Part shown: positions 22,188 to 31,346 of the stretch, in pieces | Position numbering within the stretch: the first letter of the stretch is position 1 | Layout: each line of letters opens with the position of its first letter | From: an uncultured Clostridia bacterium | GTDB lineage: Bacteria; Bacillota; Clostridia; TANB77; CAG-508 | Direction: 5' to 3' | Length of the DNA stretch: 33,495 nucleotides | Assembly: GCA_947628815.1 (NCBI GenBank) | Contig: CANRBJ010000015.1 | Coordinates: 1 to 33,495 of the forward strand | Position numbers and translations under genes: made by a program | The notes under the pieces: generated by a model | Seen by the model: the letters and a program-made list of their open reading frames with translations, nothing else | Databases searched by the model: none | What the model was told of the DNA's origin: nothing

Positions 22188-22973
22188 TCATAAACTCTGC
22201 CTAACATATTCATATAAAATAACCCCTGTTGCAACAGATGCATTCAAACTTTCAGTTTTTCCAATCATTGGTATTTTTATTCTACTATCTGCTATTTCTA
22301 GTATTTCCTTTGATACGCCATTTGCTTCATTACCTATTACTATTACTTTTTTATGATAATCAACATCATATATACTTTCGCAAGTTTCAAGTGATGTTGC
22401 TAAAATTTTATATTTGTGCTTTTTCATTTCCTTTAATGTTTTAACTAAATCATTTGATTCTATTACTTTTACTCTGTAAATTGCTCCCATAGTACTACGC
22501 ACAACTTTTGGATTGTAGGCATCTGCTGTTTTACCTGATACTACTATTTGATGAAGCCCTACACTATCTATTGTTCTTAAAATAGTTCCTAGGTTTCCTG
22601 GGTCTTGTATACCATCTAAAACAACAATAACATCTTCATCATAACTTAAGTCTTCTTCTTTTGTTTCTTTATTTATAACTGCTAAAATTCCTTGCGGGTT
22701 CGTTACTTCTGTTACCGCTGTAAAAACTTTTTGGCTTACATATACACAGTTATATTTTGCAATTTCGTATAGCAGTTTTTGCTCTATTGTTCCATCTTCT
22801 ATACAATCTTCACATACAACTACTGTATCAATACTTGCTTTTTCTTCTATTGCTTCTTTAATTAGTTTTATACCTTCTACAATATATTTATTTTCTATTT
22901 CTCGATATTTCTTTTCTTTTAATTTTCGTATACTTTTTATAACTTCATTATCTTTACTTGTTATAACTTGCAT
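22188..22973 (-). CDS. SpoU/TrmH-family RNA 2'-O-methyltransferase
   Basis: 261 aa from ATG 22973 (AAAGGAGA upstream; the ATG at 23015 has no binding site). N-terminal L30e-like substrate-binding domain (about 1-95) and SPOUT trefoil-knot domain with motif 1 LDGIQDPGNLGTILRT, motif 2 VIVIGNEANGVSKEI and motif 3 KIPMIGKTESLNASVATG. Layout as in TrmH/RlmB-type enzymes methylating ribose in tRNA or 23S rRNA; the exact target is not decided. Downstream of mfd's 3' side by 58 bp on the same strand, no visible link. Confidence 0.9.
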   Translation of the reverse strand: MQVITSKDNEVIKSIRKLKEKKYREIENKYIVEGIKLIKEAIEEKASIDTVVVCEDCIEDGTIEQKLLYEIAKYNCVYVSQKVFTAVTEVTNPQGILAVINKETKEEDLSYDEDVIVVLDGIQDPGNLGTILRTIDSVGLHQIVVSGKTADAYNPKVVRSTMGAIYRVKVIESNDLVKTLKEMKKHKYKILATSLETCESIYDVDYHKKVIVIGNEANGVSKEILEIADSRIKIPMIGKTESLNASVATGVILYEYVRQSL

Positions 22974-23031
22974 ATCTTCTCCTTTATTTTTTCTTATATT
23001 ATACTCTTTTTTCAAATTATTTAAACATATT

Positions 23032-26000
23032 TTATATAGCTTGCACAGTGTTTAAAAAATCTTTCACTTTTTTTATTATAGCTTGGTCTGAATTTTCTGG
23101 TATTTTATAAGTAATATATGGATCTTTTCCTGGTGAAAAGCGAATTTCATTACGATATTTTTTTATTAAACTATCTACTATTTGCATATTAAAATCTTCT
23201 GGAATAAACTGAAATACTACTCCATCATTTTTACTTGAAACCTTTATAATATTGGCTTTTTTACATAATTCTTTAATTCTTGCAATCTCTAATAAATTGT
23301 TTACTTCTTCTGGCATTTGACCATATCTATCTATTACTTCATCTGTTATATTCTCTATATCTTTTTCTGTTCTTGAAAGTGCAATATTTTGGTATACTTC
23401 TATCTTTTGGCTACTGTTTTCTATATATTCATCTGGAATATAACTTGAAACATTTAAGTCTATTTGAACGTCTACTTCTTCTTTTACAGTAATTCCTTGT
23501 ATCTCTTTTATTACTTCGTCTAGTAATTTGCAATACGTATCATATCCTACTTGATCCATATGACCGTGTTGAATTTCTCCAAGTAAACTTCCTGCACCAC
23601 GAATTTCTAAATCACGCATTGCAATTTTAAACCCAGAACCAAATTCAGTAAATTCCTTTATTGCTTTTAAACGTTTATCTGCTACTTCTGATAATAGTTT
23701 ATCTGGCTTATAAGTAATGTATGCATAACTTTGTGTATCACTTCTACCTACTCTTCCTCTTATTTGATATAATTGTGCAAGTCCTAATCTATCTGCATTT
23801 TCTACAATTATAGTATTTGCATTTGGTATATCTATTCCAGACTCTAGTATAGTTGTACAAACTAGAATATCAATTTTTTTATCAATAAAATCCATCATAA
23901 TTTCTTCTAGTTCATGGCCTGTCATTTTACCATGAGCAAATGCTACTGTAGAATCTGGTACTAAGCTTGCAATTTCGTTTGCCTTTTTTTCTATTTCTTC
24001 TACACGGTTATATAGATAAAATACTTGACCCTCTCTTTCTAATTCTTTGGTAATCGCTTCTTTTACTACTTCTTCATCATATTCTAAAACATAAGTCTGT
24101 ACTGGTCTTCTATTTTGTGGTGGTTCATATATAACAGACATATCTCTTACACCTACAATTGACATATGAAGTGTTCTTGGAATTGGTGTAGCGGTCATTG
24201 TTAATACATCTACATTAGTTTTTAATTGTTTTATTTTTTCTTTATCCTTTACACCAAATCTGTGTTCCTCATCTATAATTAGTAACCCTAAATCTTTAAA
24301 TTCCACATCTTTACTTAAAATTCTATGTGTTCCAATTACAACATCTACCTCTCCTAATTTTAGTTTTTTTACAACTTCATCTTGTTCTTTTTTAGTACGA
24401 AAACGATTTAGCAATTCTACTTTAACCCCAAATTCTTCCATTCTTTGTTTAAAAGATTCATATTGTTGGTTAGCAAGCACAGTTGTAGGTACAAGGTATG
24501 CTACTTGTTTTTGATCCATACAAGCTTTAAATGCTGCACGAATTGCTACTTCTGTTTTTCCATACCCAACATCCCCACATAATAGTCTATCCATTGGTTT
24601 GGCTTGTTCCATATCTTTTTTTACTTCTTCTATACAACGCAACTGGTCTTCTGTTTCCGTGTATGGAAAATTATCTTCAAAATCTCTTTGCCAAGGTGTG
24701 TCTTTTGAAAATGCAAATCCTACTGCTTTTTGACGTTTTGCATATAATTCAATTAAGTCTCTTGCAACTTCTCGTAAATTTGATTTTACTTTTGATTTAG
24801 TATTAATCCATTCCTTACTTCCTAAACGGTTTAACTTAGGACTTGCCTCTCCTCCGCCTATATATTTTCTAATATTATCTAGTTGATTTGTTGGAATATA
24901 TAAAATGTCTTCATCCCTATATTTTATTTTAATATAATCCTTAGTAGTTTTATCTGCCTTTATTGTATTTACTCCTATAAATTGACCAATTCCATGTGTT
25001 TTATGAACAACATAATCCCCTACTTTTAAATCTGCAAATACAACTTTTTCGCCTTGAGAAAACTCTGAATGCATTTTTCTTCTTTTTTTTGTATCTTTAT
25101 TAAACAGTTCTTCACTGCTAATAACTAATAAATCAAACTCATAAATTTCAAATCCTGTACTTAAAATTCCTGTAGATACTACTACTAATCCTTTTGGAAG
25201 GCTTACATCATTTAATTTTTCTATAAATTTATGCGGAATTTCTTTTTCTAATAACAATAATGAAAGTTTTCTACTATTTTCTTCATTACCACCCAAAACA
25301 ACAACTGTTTTTCCTTGGTTTATTGCTGTTTCTACTTCCTCTATGAACAGCTCCATGCTGCTTTTATAAAAGTTTATCTCTCTTGTTTCAAAATGAATTG
25401 CATTTCTTTTTGCATTTGTATGTTCTTCATCTACAAATCCTAAGTCTTGTTTTTCTAGGTAAATAGTTTGATGTTTTAATATTTTTTGTAACAATTCATC
25501 ATAATCATATAGATTAATCAACGCTTGTGGTATAATCTTTTCTTTTTCTAGTAACATTTTTTGAATATTTTGATTATCTATTTCAACATTTTTTGCTCTT
25601 GCTTTTATTTTGTTTACTTCATCTAAAAAGATTTCATAATCATTTTGTAAATAATCTAATAATGTAGTAGATTTTTCATAAAAACAATCATAATATTTAT
25701 CAATTTTACTAATATAACTTCCAGATTTAATTAATTCTATATCTGCCATAACATTTTCTTTATTTTTCTCATCTTCAAATTTGTTTCTAATATTTTCGCA
25801 AATATCATCTATATTTTTCTCTAAAACAAACTCACAAGAAGGAAAAATTGTAATTTCCTTTAACATTTCTGTTGAACGTTGACTTGCTATATTAAAGTAT
25901 CTAATAGAATCTACATCATCTCCCCAAAATTCAATTCTTACACCAATTTTATCAGATAAAGCAACATCTATTATTCCACCTCTTGCACTAAACTGGCCCT

Positions 26001-26505
26001 TGGCTTCAATCAAGTCACATCTTATATAACCAAGATTTAGCAAACTTCTTTTTATCTCTTCTAAATCATAGCTTTTACCAACTGTAAAATTTAAGACATC
26101 ACGATATAATACATTTTGTGGAGCCGTTTTTTGCATAAGGGCTTCTATTGTAGTAATAACCACTTCGGCATTTTTAGTATATATTTTATTAAAAGCCTCC
26201 ATTCTTTCATAAGGCAAATCTTTACTTTCTGCAACATAATCATATGTTACAATTTCTCTTTTTGGTATAAATACTACTTTAGATGTAAAATAACTGATAT
26301 CTTTAAGCAATTTTCTTGCTTGAATTTCATTATATGTAACAATACATATTTTGTTTTTTGTGTATTTGCCTGTTCCATATGCAAAATACATTTTATTAAC
26401 ATCTGTAAGCCCAGTTATCATAACTGGGCTTTTTTTATTTTCTAAATCTTGTAAGTAGCTATTAAATTTTTCAGAATTTGATAGCATTTTTATTAACGCA
26501 TTCAT
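23032..26505 (-). CDS. mfd: Transcription-repair coupling factor
   Basis: ATP-driven translocase that removes RNA polymerase stalled at lesions and recruits UvrA. 1157 aa, full length. N-terminal UvrB-like domains; RNA-polymerase-interacting CarD-like domain starting at GDYVVHKTHGIGQFIGV; helicase Walker A GDVGYGKTEVAIR; DEEHRFGV box; motif TMTATPIPRTLHMS; helicase C-terminal IRGRVGRS; and the TRCF C-terminal domain. AAGGGGA precedes the ATG. A perfect hairpin lies inside its first ~35 codons (see 26408-26430). Upstream ATPase and downstream methyltransferase are on the same strand but there is no sign of shared function. Confidence 0.97.
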   Translation of the reverse strand: MNALIKMLSNSEKFNSYLQDLENKKSPVMITGLTDVNKMYFAYGTGKYTKNKICIVTYNEIQARKLLKDISYFTSKVVFIPKREIVTYDYVAESKDLPYERMEAFNKIYTKNAEVVITTIEALMQKTAPQNVLYRDVLNFTVGKSYDLEEIKRSLLNLGYIRCDLIEAKGQFSARGGIIDVALSDKIGVRIEFWGDDVDSIRYFNIASQRSTEMLKEITIFPSCEFVLEKNIDDICENIRNKFEDEKNKENVMADIELIKSGSYISKIDKYYDCFYEKSTTLLDYLQNDYEIFLDEVNKIKARAKNVEIDNQNIQKMLLEKEKIIPQALINLYDYDELLQKILKHQTIYLEKQDLGFVDEEHTNAKRNAIHFETREINFYKSSMELFIEEVETAINQGKTVVVLGGNEENSRKLSLLLLEKEIPHKFIEKLNDVSLPKGLVVVSTGILSTGFEIYEFDLLVISSEELFNKDTKKRRKMHSEFSQGEKVVFADLKVGDYVVHKTHGIGQFIGVNTIKADKTTKDYIKIKYRDEDILYIPTNQLDNIRKYIGGGEASPKLNRLGSKEWINTKSKVKSNLREVARDLIELYAKRQKAVGFAFSKDTPWQRDFEDNFPYTETEDQLRCIEEVKKDMEQAKPMDRLLCGDVGYGKTEVAIRAAFKACMDQKQVAYLVPTTVLANQQYESFKQRMEEFGVKVELLNRFRTKKEQDEVVKKLKLGEVDVVIGTHRILSKDVEFKDLGLLIIDEEHRFGVKDKEKIKQLKTNVDVLTMTATPIPRTLHMSIVGVRDMSVIYEPPQNRRPVQTYVLEYDEEVVKEAITKELEREGQVFYLYNRVEEIEKKANEIASLVPDSTVAFAHGKMTGHELEEIMMDFIDKKIDILVCTTILESGIDIPNANTIIVENADRLGLAQLYQIRGRVGRSDTQSYAYITYKPDKLLSEVADKRLKAIKEFTEFGSGFKIAMRDLEIRGAGSLLGEIQHGHMDQVGYDTYCKLLDEVIKEIQGITVKEEVDVQIDLNVSSYIPDEYIENSSQKIEVYQNIALSRTEKDIENITDEVIDRYGQMPEEVNNLLEIARIKELCKKANIIKVSSKNDGVVFQFIPEDFNMQIVDSLIKKYRNEIRFSPGKDPYITYKIPENSDQAIIKKVKDFLNTVQAI
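26408..26430 (+). terminator. Terminator-like hairpin antisense within the start of mfd
   Basis: AGCCCAGTTAT and its exact complement (11 bp, one central base) followed by seven T on the plus strand, i.e. antisense to mfd codons about 25-35. It would stop antisense transcription entering the mfd 5' end; in the sense RNA it is a strong early hairpin preceded by an A run. Could be a chance result of coding constraints. Confidence 0.4.
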
Positions 26506-26539
26506 ATTGCTATCTTCCCCTTTTGTAATTTATGCTACT

Positions 26540-26545
26540 ATTATA
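26540..26545 (-). promoter_or_regulatory. Candidate -10 box of mfd
   Basis: TATAAT in the context TGTATAATAG, 35 bp before the mfd start. No good -35 box at 16-18 bp is seen, so it is a weak call. Confidence 0.35.
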
Positions 26546-26612
26546 CAACATTTTTTATATTTTTAGAAGATGTATTGTAAATTTTTTATAAACATTGTTG
26601 CCTATATCTACA

Positions 26613-27893
26613 CTATGGTTTTAATGCTGTAATTGGTAGTACATAAATTCCATCTGGTCTTTTTACAACTGCATCATATAAACCACAAATTACACACATA
26701 AATTTAGGTTTAATTTCTGCCAATTCATAAAACCTTTTCAAACTTGCTACTGCTTCTTCTTCTTTATTTGCACCTAATTTTATTTCTATTGCTCCATATT
26801 CTCCATCAGCAATTTCCACAATAGCATCTACTTCTACTCCTGTATCGTTTTCTCTATAATGATATAACTTTGCTCCTATGCTTTCTGAATATATTTTCAA
26901 ATCTCTTTCGCATAAAGCTTCAAAATATAATCCCATTGTTTCTAAATCATTTATCAATTTTTCTGGGGTAATATTTAAAATTGCACATCCTAATGATGGA
27001 TCTACAAAATGTCTTTTAGGATTTTTTCCTACATTTAATCTTGAACGTATTTTATACATAAAAGATTTTTGATTTTCAATTAAATGTAATCTATTTAGTA
27101 CATTTAGATAATCCATAACTGTATTTCTACTTATAATAACATCCTCTTCTGTAACATTATCATCGATGTCTTTCATTAATACATTATTAGCAGAAATAGT
27201 ACTTTCATTTCTTGCAAGAGATCTAAGTAGCATTTCCATTTTTTGTTTATCTCTTTTTACTCCATCTATTTCAACAATATCTTTATCTAATACAGCATCT
27301 ATATAACTTCTAGCTATTTTCATAGCTCCTGCCACGCTAATATTAATAGTTTCAGGCCAGCCACCTCTTACTATTAATTCTGCTAATCTATTTAATTCTA
27401 CTTTGTTTACTAATTTATTTTTCACTTTGTTTTCAAACAAATCTTTTAAAGAAACATCTCCACTAGAATCTCCTGATTCAAATAAAGACATAGTATACAT
27501 TCTCATTTTGCATATTCTACCTGCTCCAGAATGATGTATTTTATCGCTTACTGGAACACTAGAACCTGTCAAAATATACTTCCCTTTTTCTGTATCTTGA
27601 TCACATTTAAATCTAACCGCATCCCATATTGCTGGTACTTCTTGCCATTCATCAATAAGTTCTGGCATATCTTTATCTAAAATTAAATTTACATCCATTT
27701 CTGCTAAATGTTTTTCCCTAAAATTGTTTGCTGTATTATTTAAATATGCAACACTATTTGCATGATTTAAAGCTGTCCAAGTCTTTCCACACCATTTTGG
27801 TCCTTCAATGCTAATTGCACCAAAAACTTCTAAATTCTCTTCTATTGCTTTATCTATTAATCTTGGTATATAACCTTTTTTTGTTAGCTTCAT
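26613..27893 (-). CDS. AAA-family ATPase with C-terminal DUF4143 nuclease-like domain
   Basis: 426 aa from ATG 27893 (GAGGTGAA upstream). AAA_14-type ATPase: Walker A GPKWCGKT (31-38), Walker B LIDEWQEVP (79-87), sensor-like YILTGSS; a winged-helix region; and a C-terminal DUF4143 segment with the PD-(D/E)XK-like signature GVEVDAIVE...YGAIEIKLG (about 365-395). These widespread solitary ATPases have no agreed function. The frame opens further upstream (ATG 27977) into the tandem repeats, but that start has no binding site. Gene has no close partner; mfd begins 107 bp downstream. Confidence 0.85.
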   Translation of the reverse strand: MKLTKKGYIPRLIDKAIEENLEVFGAISIEGPKWCGKTWTALNHANSVAYLNNTANNFREKHLAEMDVNLILDKDMPELIDEWQEVPAIWDAVRFKCDQDTEKGKYILTGSSVPVSDKIHHSGAGRICKMRMYTMSLFESGDSSGDVSLKDLFENKVKNKLVNKVELNRLAELIVRGGWPETINISVAGAMKIARSYIDAVLDKDIVEIDGVKRDKQKMEMLLRSLARNESTISANNVLMKDIDDNVTEEDVIISRNTVMDYLNVLNRLHLIENQKSFMYKIRSRLNVGKNPKRHFVDPSLGCAILNITPEKLINDLETMGLYFEALCERDLKIYSESIGAKLYHYRENDTGVEVDAIVEIADGEYGAIEIKLGANKEEEAVASLKRFYELAEIKPKFMCVICGLYDAVVKRPDGIYVLPITALKP

Positions 27894-27947
27894 TAACTTC
27901 ACCTCTTTTCTAAGATAACATATTTTTTTATTTTTTTCAATATGTTT

Positions 27948-28016
27948 TGTGCATTTTTTGACTATTTTATTGTGCAATTTTTGAGTGTTTTGTTGTGCAT
28001 TTTTTGACTGTTCAAT
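27948..28016. repeat. Three tandem 23-bp direct repeats upstream of the AAA-ATPase gene
   Basis: Units at 27948-27970, 27971-27993 and 27994-28016 each begin TGTGCA(T/A)TTTTTGA(C/G)T, without spacers; they lie between the ATPase start and the divergent mscL promoter (28024). Head-to-tail units of two helical turns suit an operator for a cooperative regulator, but slippage of AT-rich DNA could also make them. Confidence 0.75.
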
Positions 28017-28023
28017 TTAAAAT

Positions 28024-28052
28024 TTGACAAATTTCTACTTTTCACATATATT
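28024..28052 (+). promoter_or_regulatory. Promoter of mscL
   Basis: TTGACA (28024-28029) and TATATT (28047-28052), spacing 17 bp; the tandem repeats end 7 bp upstream. Confidence 0.65.
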
Positions 28053-28083
28053 ATTTATATCAAATACTAAAGGAGGCTTTTCT

Positions 28084-28605
28084 ATGTGGAAAGAATTTAA
28101 GGAATTTGCTATAAAAGGGGATGCTTTTAATTTAGCAATTGGTGTTATAATTGGTGGAGGTTTTCAAAAAATTGTAAATTCGCTTGTTAATGATATTATT
28201 ATGCCTTTTGTTTCTATTTTTACTGGCAAAATTGATTTTAATGATATGATGATTAATATTGGAAATACTTCTATAAAATATGGTTCCTTTATTACTAATG
28301 TAATTAACTTTGTTATTATTGCTTTTTCAGTTTTTTTAATGGTTCGTTATATTAATAAATTAAATAAAACGCTAGAGGAAAAAGCAAAAGGAATTAATCA
28401 AAAGTTAGAAAAGGAATCTAAGTTCTTTAAAAGAAAGAAAAAAAAGCAAGAAGAAGAACCTCTTCCAACTACAAAAATATGTCCTTTTTGCTTATCGGAA
28501 ATTAATATAAAAGCATCACGTTGCCCTCATTGTACATCTATTTTAGAAGAAAACGAAGAAAAAGAAGAAATCGTTGGAGAACAATTGGAAATTGAAGAAA
28601 AATAA
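28084..28605 (+). CDS. mscL: Large-conductance mechanosensitive channel with C-terminal zinc ribbon
   Basis: Turgor-release channel of the cytoplasmic membrane; 173 aa from ATG 28084 with AAAGGAGG upstream. The family start ([20 protein letters not shown]), first helix with the [19 protein letters not shown] pore segment, a short loop and second helix (about 70-90) are typical. It extends past the usual ~130 aa with a Lys-rich helix and a CPFC...CPHC motif (133-136 and 147-150), i.e. a zinc ribbon, then an acidic tail. The added ribbon is known among clostridial MscL proteins; its role is unknown. Confidence 0.92.
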   Translation: MWKEFKEFAIKGDAFNLAIGVIIGGGFQKIVNSLVNDIIMPFVSIFTGKIDFNDMMINIGNTSIKYGSFITNVINFVIIAFSVFLMVRYINKLNKTLEEKAKGINQKLEKESKFFKRKKKKQEEEPLPTTKICPFCLSEINIKASRCPHCTSILEENEEKEEIVGEQLEIEEK

Positions 28606-28627
28606 AGAGGGTCCCCTCTTTATTTTT
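28598..28627. terminator. Bidirectional terminator of mscL and the fic remnant
   Basis: A perfect 13-bp stem AAAAATAAAGAGG/CCTCTTTATTTTT around 4 bases, with T tract on both strands; it overlaps both stop codons. Confidence 0.85.
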
Positions 28628-29011
28628 CTATTCCATATATACAGTTTTCATATAAAAAATTTTCTAACTTTTGTCCATTATTGGTATCATAAAATTCTGT
28701 TAACAATTTATTAAACTCATTTAGGTATTGGTCTTTAACTGTTAATATTCCCTTTCCTTCACTAATTAATATTTTATTTGCTACAATTATACTTGTTCTT
28801 TTGTTTCCATCCCAAAATAATTGACCACGCATACCATATAACATATATGTAATCGCTCTTTTTGTAACACATTCTATTTTTTTTATAACCTCTTCTTTAT
28901 TTGGGACATCTGGTATATATTCTGTACCTGATATGCTTACTTTTCCACTCCTTAAAACTCCCCATTCAATTGATTCATTTCTTGCAAAGTTAAGTTATAT
29001 TTATCTTCCAC
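28620..29011 (-). pseudogene. Broken Fic-family gene with internal deletion
   Basis: The intact C-terminal frame gives the Fic core: ARNESIEWGVLRSGKVSISG, then LFWDGNKRTS (the HxFxDGNKR motif, here with Leu/Gln before it) and a normal end. Going upstream this frame meets stops; in another frame a good start GTG 29011 (AGGAG 8 bp before) gives VEDKYNLTLQE, a usual N-terminus of this ~200-aa Fic subfamily. The middle, about 85 residues as I recall the family, is missing and the frame shifts at GCAAGAA (about 28985), which fits both sides. Fic enzymes transfer AMP or other nucleotides to proteins; this one is probably inactive. Confidence 0.75.
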
Positions 29012-29067
29012 ATTATCAACTCCTGCAGAAATTATATCAAATAATGCAATAAATGTCACTATAAACC

Positions 29068-29096
29068 TTGCATTTTTATTTTTTTTATGTTAAAAT
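29068..29096 (+). promoter_or_regulatory. Promoter of rpsT
   Basis: TTGCAT (29068-29073) and TAAAAT (29091-29096) with 17-bp spacing, 46 bp before the start. Confidence 0.6.
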
Positions 29097-29142
29097 ATTA
29101 TGCGTTAAAGTTTATTTTTCAATTTAAGGAGGTGCAATATAA

Positions 29143-29409
29143 ATGCCAAATATTAAATCAGCTATAAAAAGAGTAAGTGTTATAGAAAAGAAAACATTAA
29201 GAAATAATATGATAAAATCTGGTTGTAGAACTGCTGTAAGAAAATTTGAAAAAGCTATAGAAGCAAAGGATGTTAAAAATGCTGAAAGCTTATTTATTGA
29301 AGCTACAAAGAAAATAGATATGGCTTGTTCTAAAGGAGTTATCGTAAAAAATACTGCTGCTAGAAAAAAATCTAGATTAGCCAAAAAATTAAATGCTGTA
29401 AAAGCATAG
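29143..29409 (+). CDS. rpsT: 30S ribosomal protein S20
   Basis: 88-aa, Lys-rich, three-helix protein binding 16S rRNA. It opens [11 protein letters not shown] and ends in the [17 protein letters not shown] segment, both diagnostic. AAGGAGGTG precedes the ATG. Single-gene unit with promoter and terminator. Confidence 0.96.
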   Translation: MPNIKSAIKRVSVIEKKTLRNNMIKSGCRTAVRKFEKAIEAKDVKNAESLFIEATKKIDMACSKGVIVKNTAARKKSRLAKKLNAVKA

Positions 29410-29437
29410 ATAAAAAATTATGCATAGTTTTTTATTT

Positions 29438-29466
29438 AAGAGGATTGTTTTAACAATCTTCTTTTT
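29438..29466 (+). terminator. Terminator of rpsT
   Basis: 12-bp stem AAGAGGATTGTT/AACAATCTTCTT with a 2-base loop and T tract. Confidence 0.75.
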
Positions 29467-29580
29467 GTTTATTATTCGTTTAAACTATATTTTCTTCCCA
29501 TACTCCCACAAATTACCTTTGCTTTTTCTTGTAATTTTATGTTACCATTAATAAAGAAGATATTGAAAGAAGGTTTTTAT

Positions 29581-29829
29581 ATGTTAAATATTATTAAGAA
29601 TAAATTTAATTTAATGGAAGAAAAAGTGAAACATATTTTAAAATATGGTATTTATTTTTCTTTATTTGTATGCTACATTGCTGTTTTTGTTTTAATTACA
29701 TACCAAAACACTCACTCTCCAGACTTATTTTATATTGGATTATCAACTTTTAAGTTAGGCTTATTCTTTATTGTTGAATTTATTATTTGTGCCCTTGCAG
29801 TTGATACTATTAAAAAACAGGTTTACTAA
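29581..29829 (+). CDS. Small conserved membrane protein, unknown function
   Basis: 82 aa from ATG 29581 (AAGAAGG upstream; the ATG at 29539 has none). Short basic amphipathic start (MLNIIKNKFNLMEEKVKHILKYG), then two hydrophobic helices (about 23-43 and 55-75), joined by a loop with TYQNTHSPDLFYIG. I recall similar small proteins next to rpsT or spore genes in clostridia but cannot name the family. Followed by a hairpin shared with the convergent gatB. Confidence 0.65.
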   Translation: MLNIIKNKFNLMEEKVKHILKYGIYFSLFVCYIAVFVLITYQNTHSPDLFYIGLSTFKLGLFFIVEFIICALAVDTIKKQVY

Positions 29830-29855
29830 ATTTAGAATAACAACTTACCACAAAA

Positions 29856-29876
29856 CCCCAAGCATTTTGCTTGGGG
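29856..29876 (-). terminator. Terminator of the gatCAB operon
   Basis: Perfect CCCCAAGC/GCTTGGGG stem with 5-base loop and TTTTG tail on the minus strand; weaker tail on the plus strand, where it may also serve the small membrane gene. Confidence 0.75.
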
Positions 29877-29888
29877 TACATTTATATA

Positions 29889-31334
29889 TTACATTTTATT
29901 CATTTCTTCAACAAACATTTTATTTAACATTTGTGGATTTGCTTTTCCCTTGGTTTGTTTCATTGCTTGTCCAACTAAGAAACCTAAGGCTTTATCTTTT
30001 CCACCTTTGTAGTCTTGTACTGATTGTGGATTTTCTTGTAATACTTTTTGTACTACTTCAAGAATTGCTCCTTCATCTGATATTTGAATCCACCCTTTTT
30101 CTTCAATTATTTTTGATGGTGCTTTTGGATTTTTAAATAATTCTTCTAATACCTTTTTACCAATAGCATTACTAATTGTTCCTTTATCTATTAAAGATAT
30201 AAGTTCTGAAAGTTCTTCTGATGTAAAAGGTATTTGGTTTGGTTCTTTTTCTCCTTCATTTAATAAACGTGAAATGTCTGATAAAATCCAGTTACATGCT
30301 GCTTTTGCGTTACCACATTTTTTTGTTGTAGCTTCGAATAAATCTGATAAGTATTTTGATGCTGTTAGTAGATTTGCTTCTCTTTGGCTTAAATTATATT
30401 CTTCTACATAACGCACACGTCTACTTTCTGGTAATTCTGGTAAGTTATTTTTTATATTTTCAATATATTCATCTGATAAACGAATTGCTACTAAATCTGG
30501 ATCTGGGAAATAACGGTAGTCTTGTGCATCTTCTTTATCTCTCATGGAAAATGTTCTACCTGATACATCATCCCATCTTAAAGTTTCTTGTTCAACTGTT
30601 CCTCCATCTTCAATTACGTCTATTTGTCTATCTATTTCATATTCAATTCCTCTTACGATTGAACGGAATGAATTCATATTTTTCATTTCTGTACGCGTAC
30701 CTAGTTTTGTTTCTCCCTTTTTTCTAACAGAAACGTTAACATCTGCTCTTAAAGAACCTTCTTGCATTTTACAATCTGATACTTCAATATATTCAAGTAT
30801 TGATTTTATCTTTCTTAAATAGTTTTCTGCTTCTTTACTAGAACGTATATCTGGCTCTGATACTATTTCAATTAATGGAACCCCTGCACGGTTTAAGTCT
30901 ACTAAACTTCCTCCACCAAAATCATCGTGATTTAGTTTTCCAGCATCTTCTTCTATATGAATTCTTGTAATTCTAATATTTGTTTTTTCTCCATTTTCAT
31001 CTTCTACTTCAATAACACCTTTTTTACAAAGTGGTCTATCAAATTGAGATATTTGGTACGATTTTGGTAAATCTGGATAAAAATAATTTTTTCTATCGTT
31101 CTTGCTGTTTTGTTCAATTTCACAGTTCATCGCAAGTCCTGCTTTTACTGCATACTCTAGCACTTTTTCATTTAGTACTGGTAATGTTCCTGGAAGTGCC
31201 ATACAAATTGGACAACAGTGTGTATTTGGCTCCCCTCCAAATTCTGTTGGACAGGAACAAAATATTTTTGTTTTGGTTGAAAGTTCTGCGTGAACTTCTA
31301 ACCCTATTACAACTTCATAATTTTCTCTTGACAT
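29889..31334 (-). CDS. gatB: Asp/Glu-tRNA amidotransferase subunit B
   Basis: 481 aa, full length. Activates Glu-tRNA-Gln or Asp-tRNA-Asn by phosphorylation and binds the tRNA, in complex with GatA and GatC. Family start YEVVIGLEVHAELSTKTKIFC, the Cys-rich zinc site (CSCP...CCPIC), DLNRAGVPLIEIVSEPD, and the C-terminal YqeY-like helical tail are all visible. Starts 12 bp after gatA. Confidence 0.97.
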   Translation of the reverse strand: MSRENYEVVIGLEVHAELSTKTKIFCSCPTEFGGEPNTHCCPICMALPGTLPVLNEKVLEYAVKAGLAMNCEIEQNSKNDRKNYFYPDLPKSYQISQFDRPLCKKGVIEVEDENGEKTNIRITRIHIEEDAGKLNHDDFGGGSLVDLNRAGVPLIEIVSEPDIRSSKEAENYLRKIKSILEYIEVSDCKMQEGSLRADVNVSVRKKGETKLGTRTEMKNMNSFRSIVRGIEYEIDRQIDVIEDGGTVEQETLRWDDVSGRTFSMRDKEDAQDYRYFPDPDLVAIRLSDEYIENIKNNLPELPESRRVRYVEEYNLSQREANLLTASKYLSDLFEATTKKCGNAKAACNWILSDISRLLNEGEKEPNQIPFTSEELSELISLIDKGTISNAIGKKVLEELFKNPKAPSKIIEEKGWIQISDEGAILEVVQKVLQENPQSVQDYKGGKDKALGFLVGQAMKQTKGKANPQMLNKMFVEEMNKM

Positions 31335-31346
31335 TTTATTTTCTCC

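Noticed and set aside
22040-22243. 67-aa minus-strand frame spanning the 150-bp inverted-repeat element
   Set aside because: Its first half overlaps the methyltransferase gene in another frame and it has no start signals.
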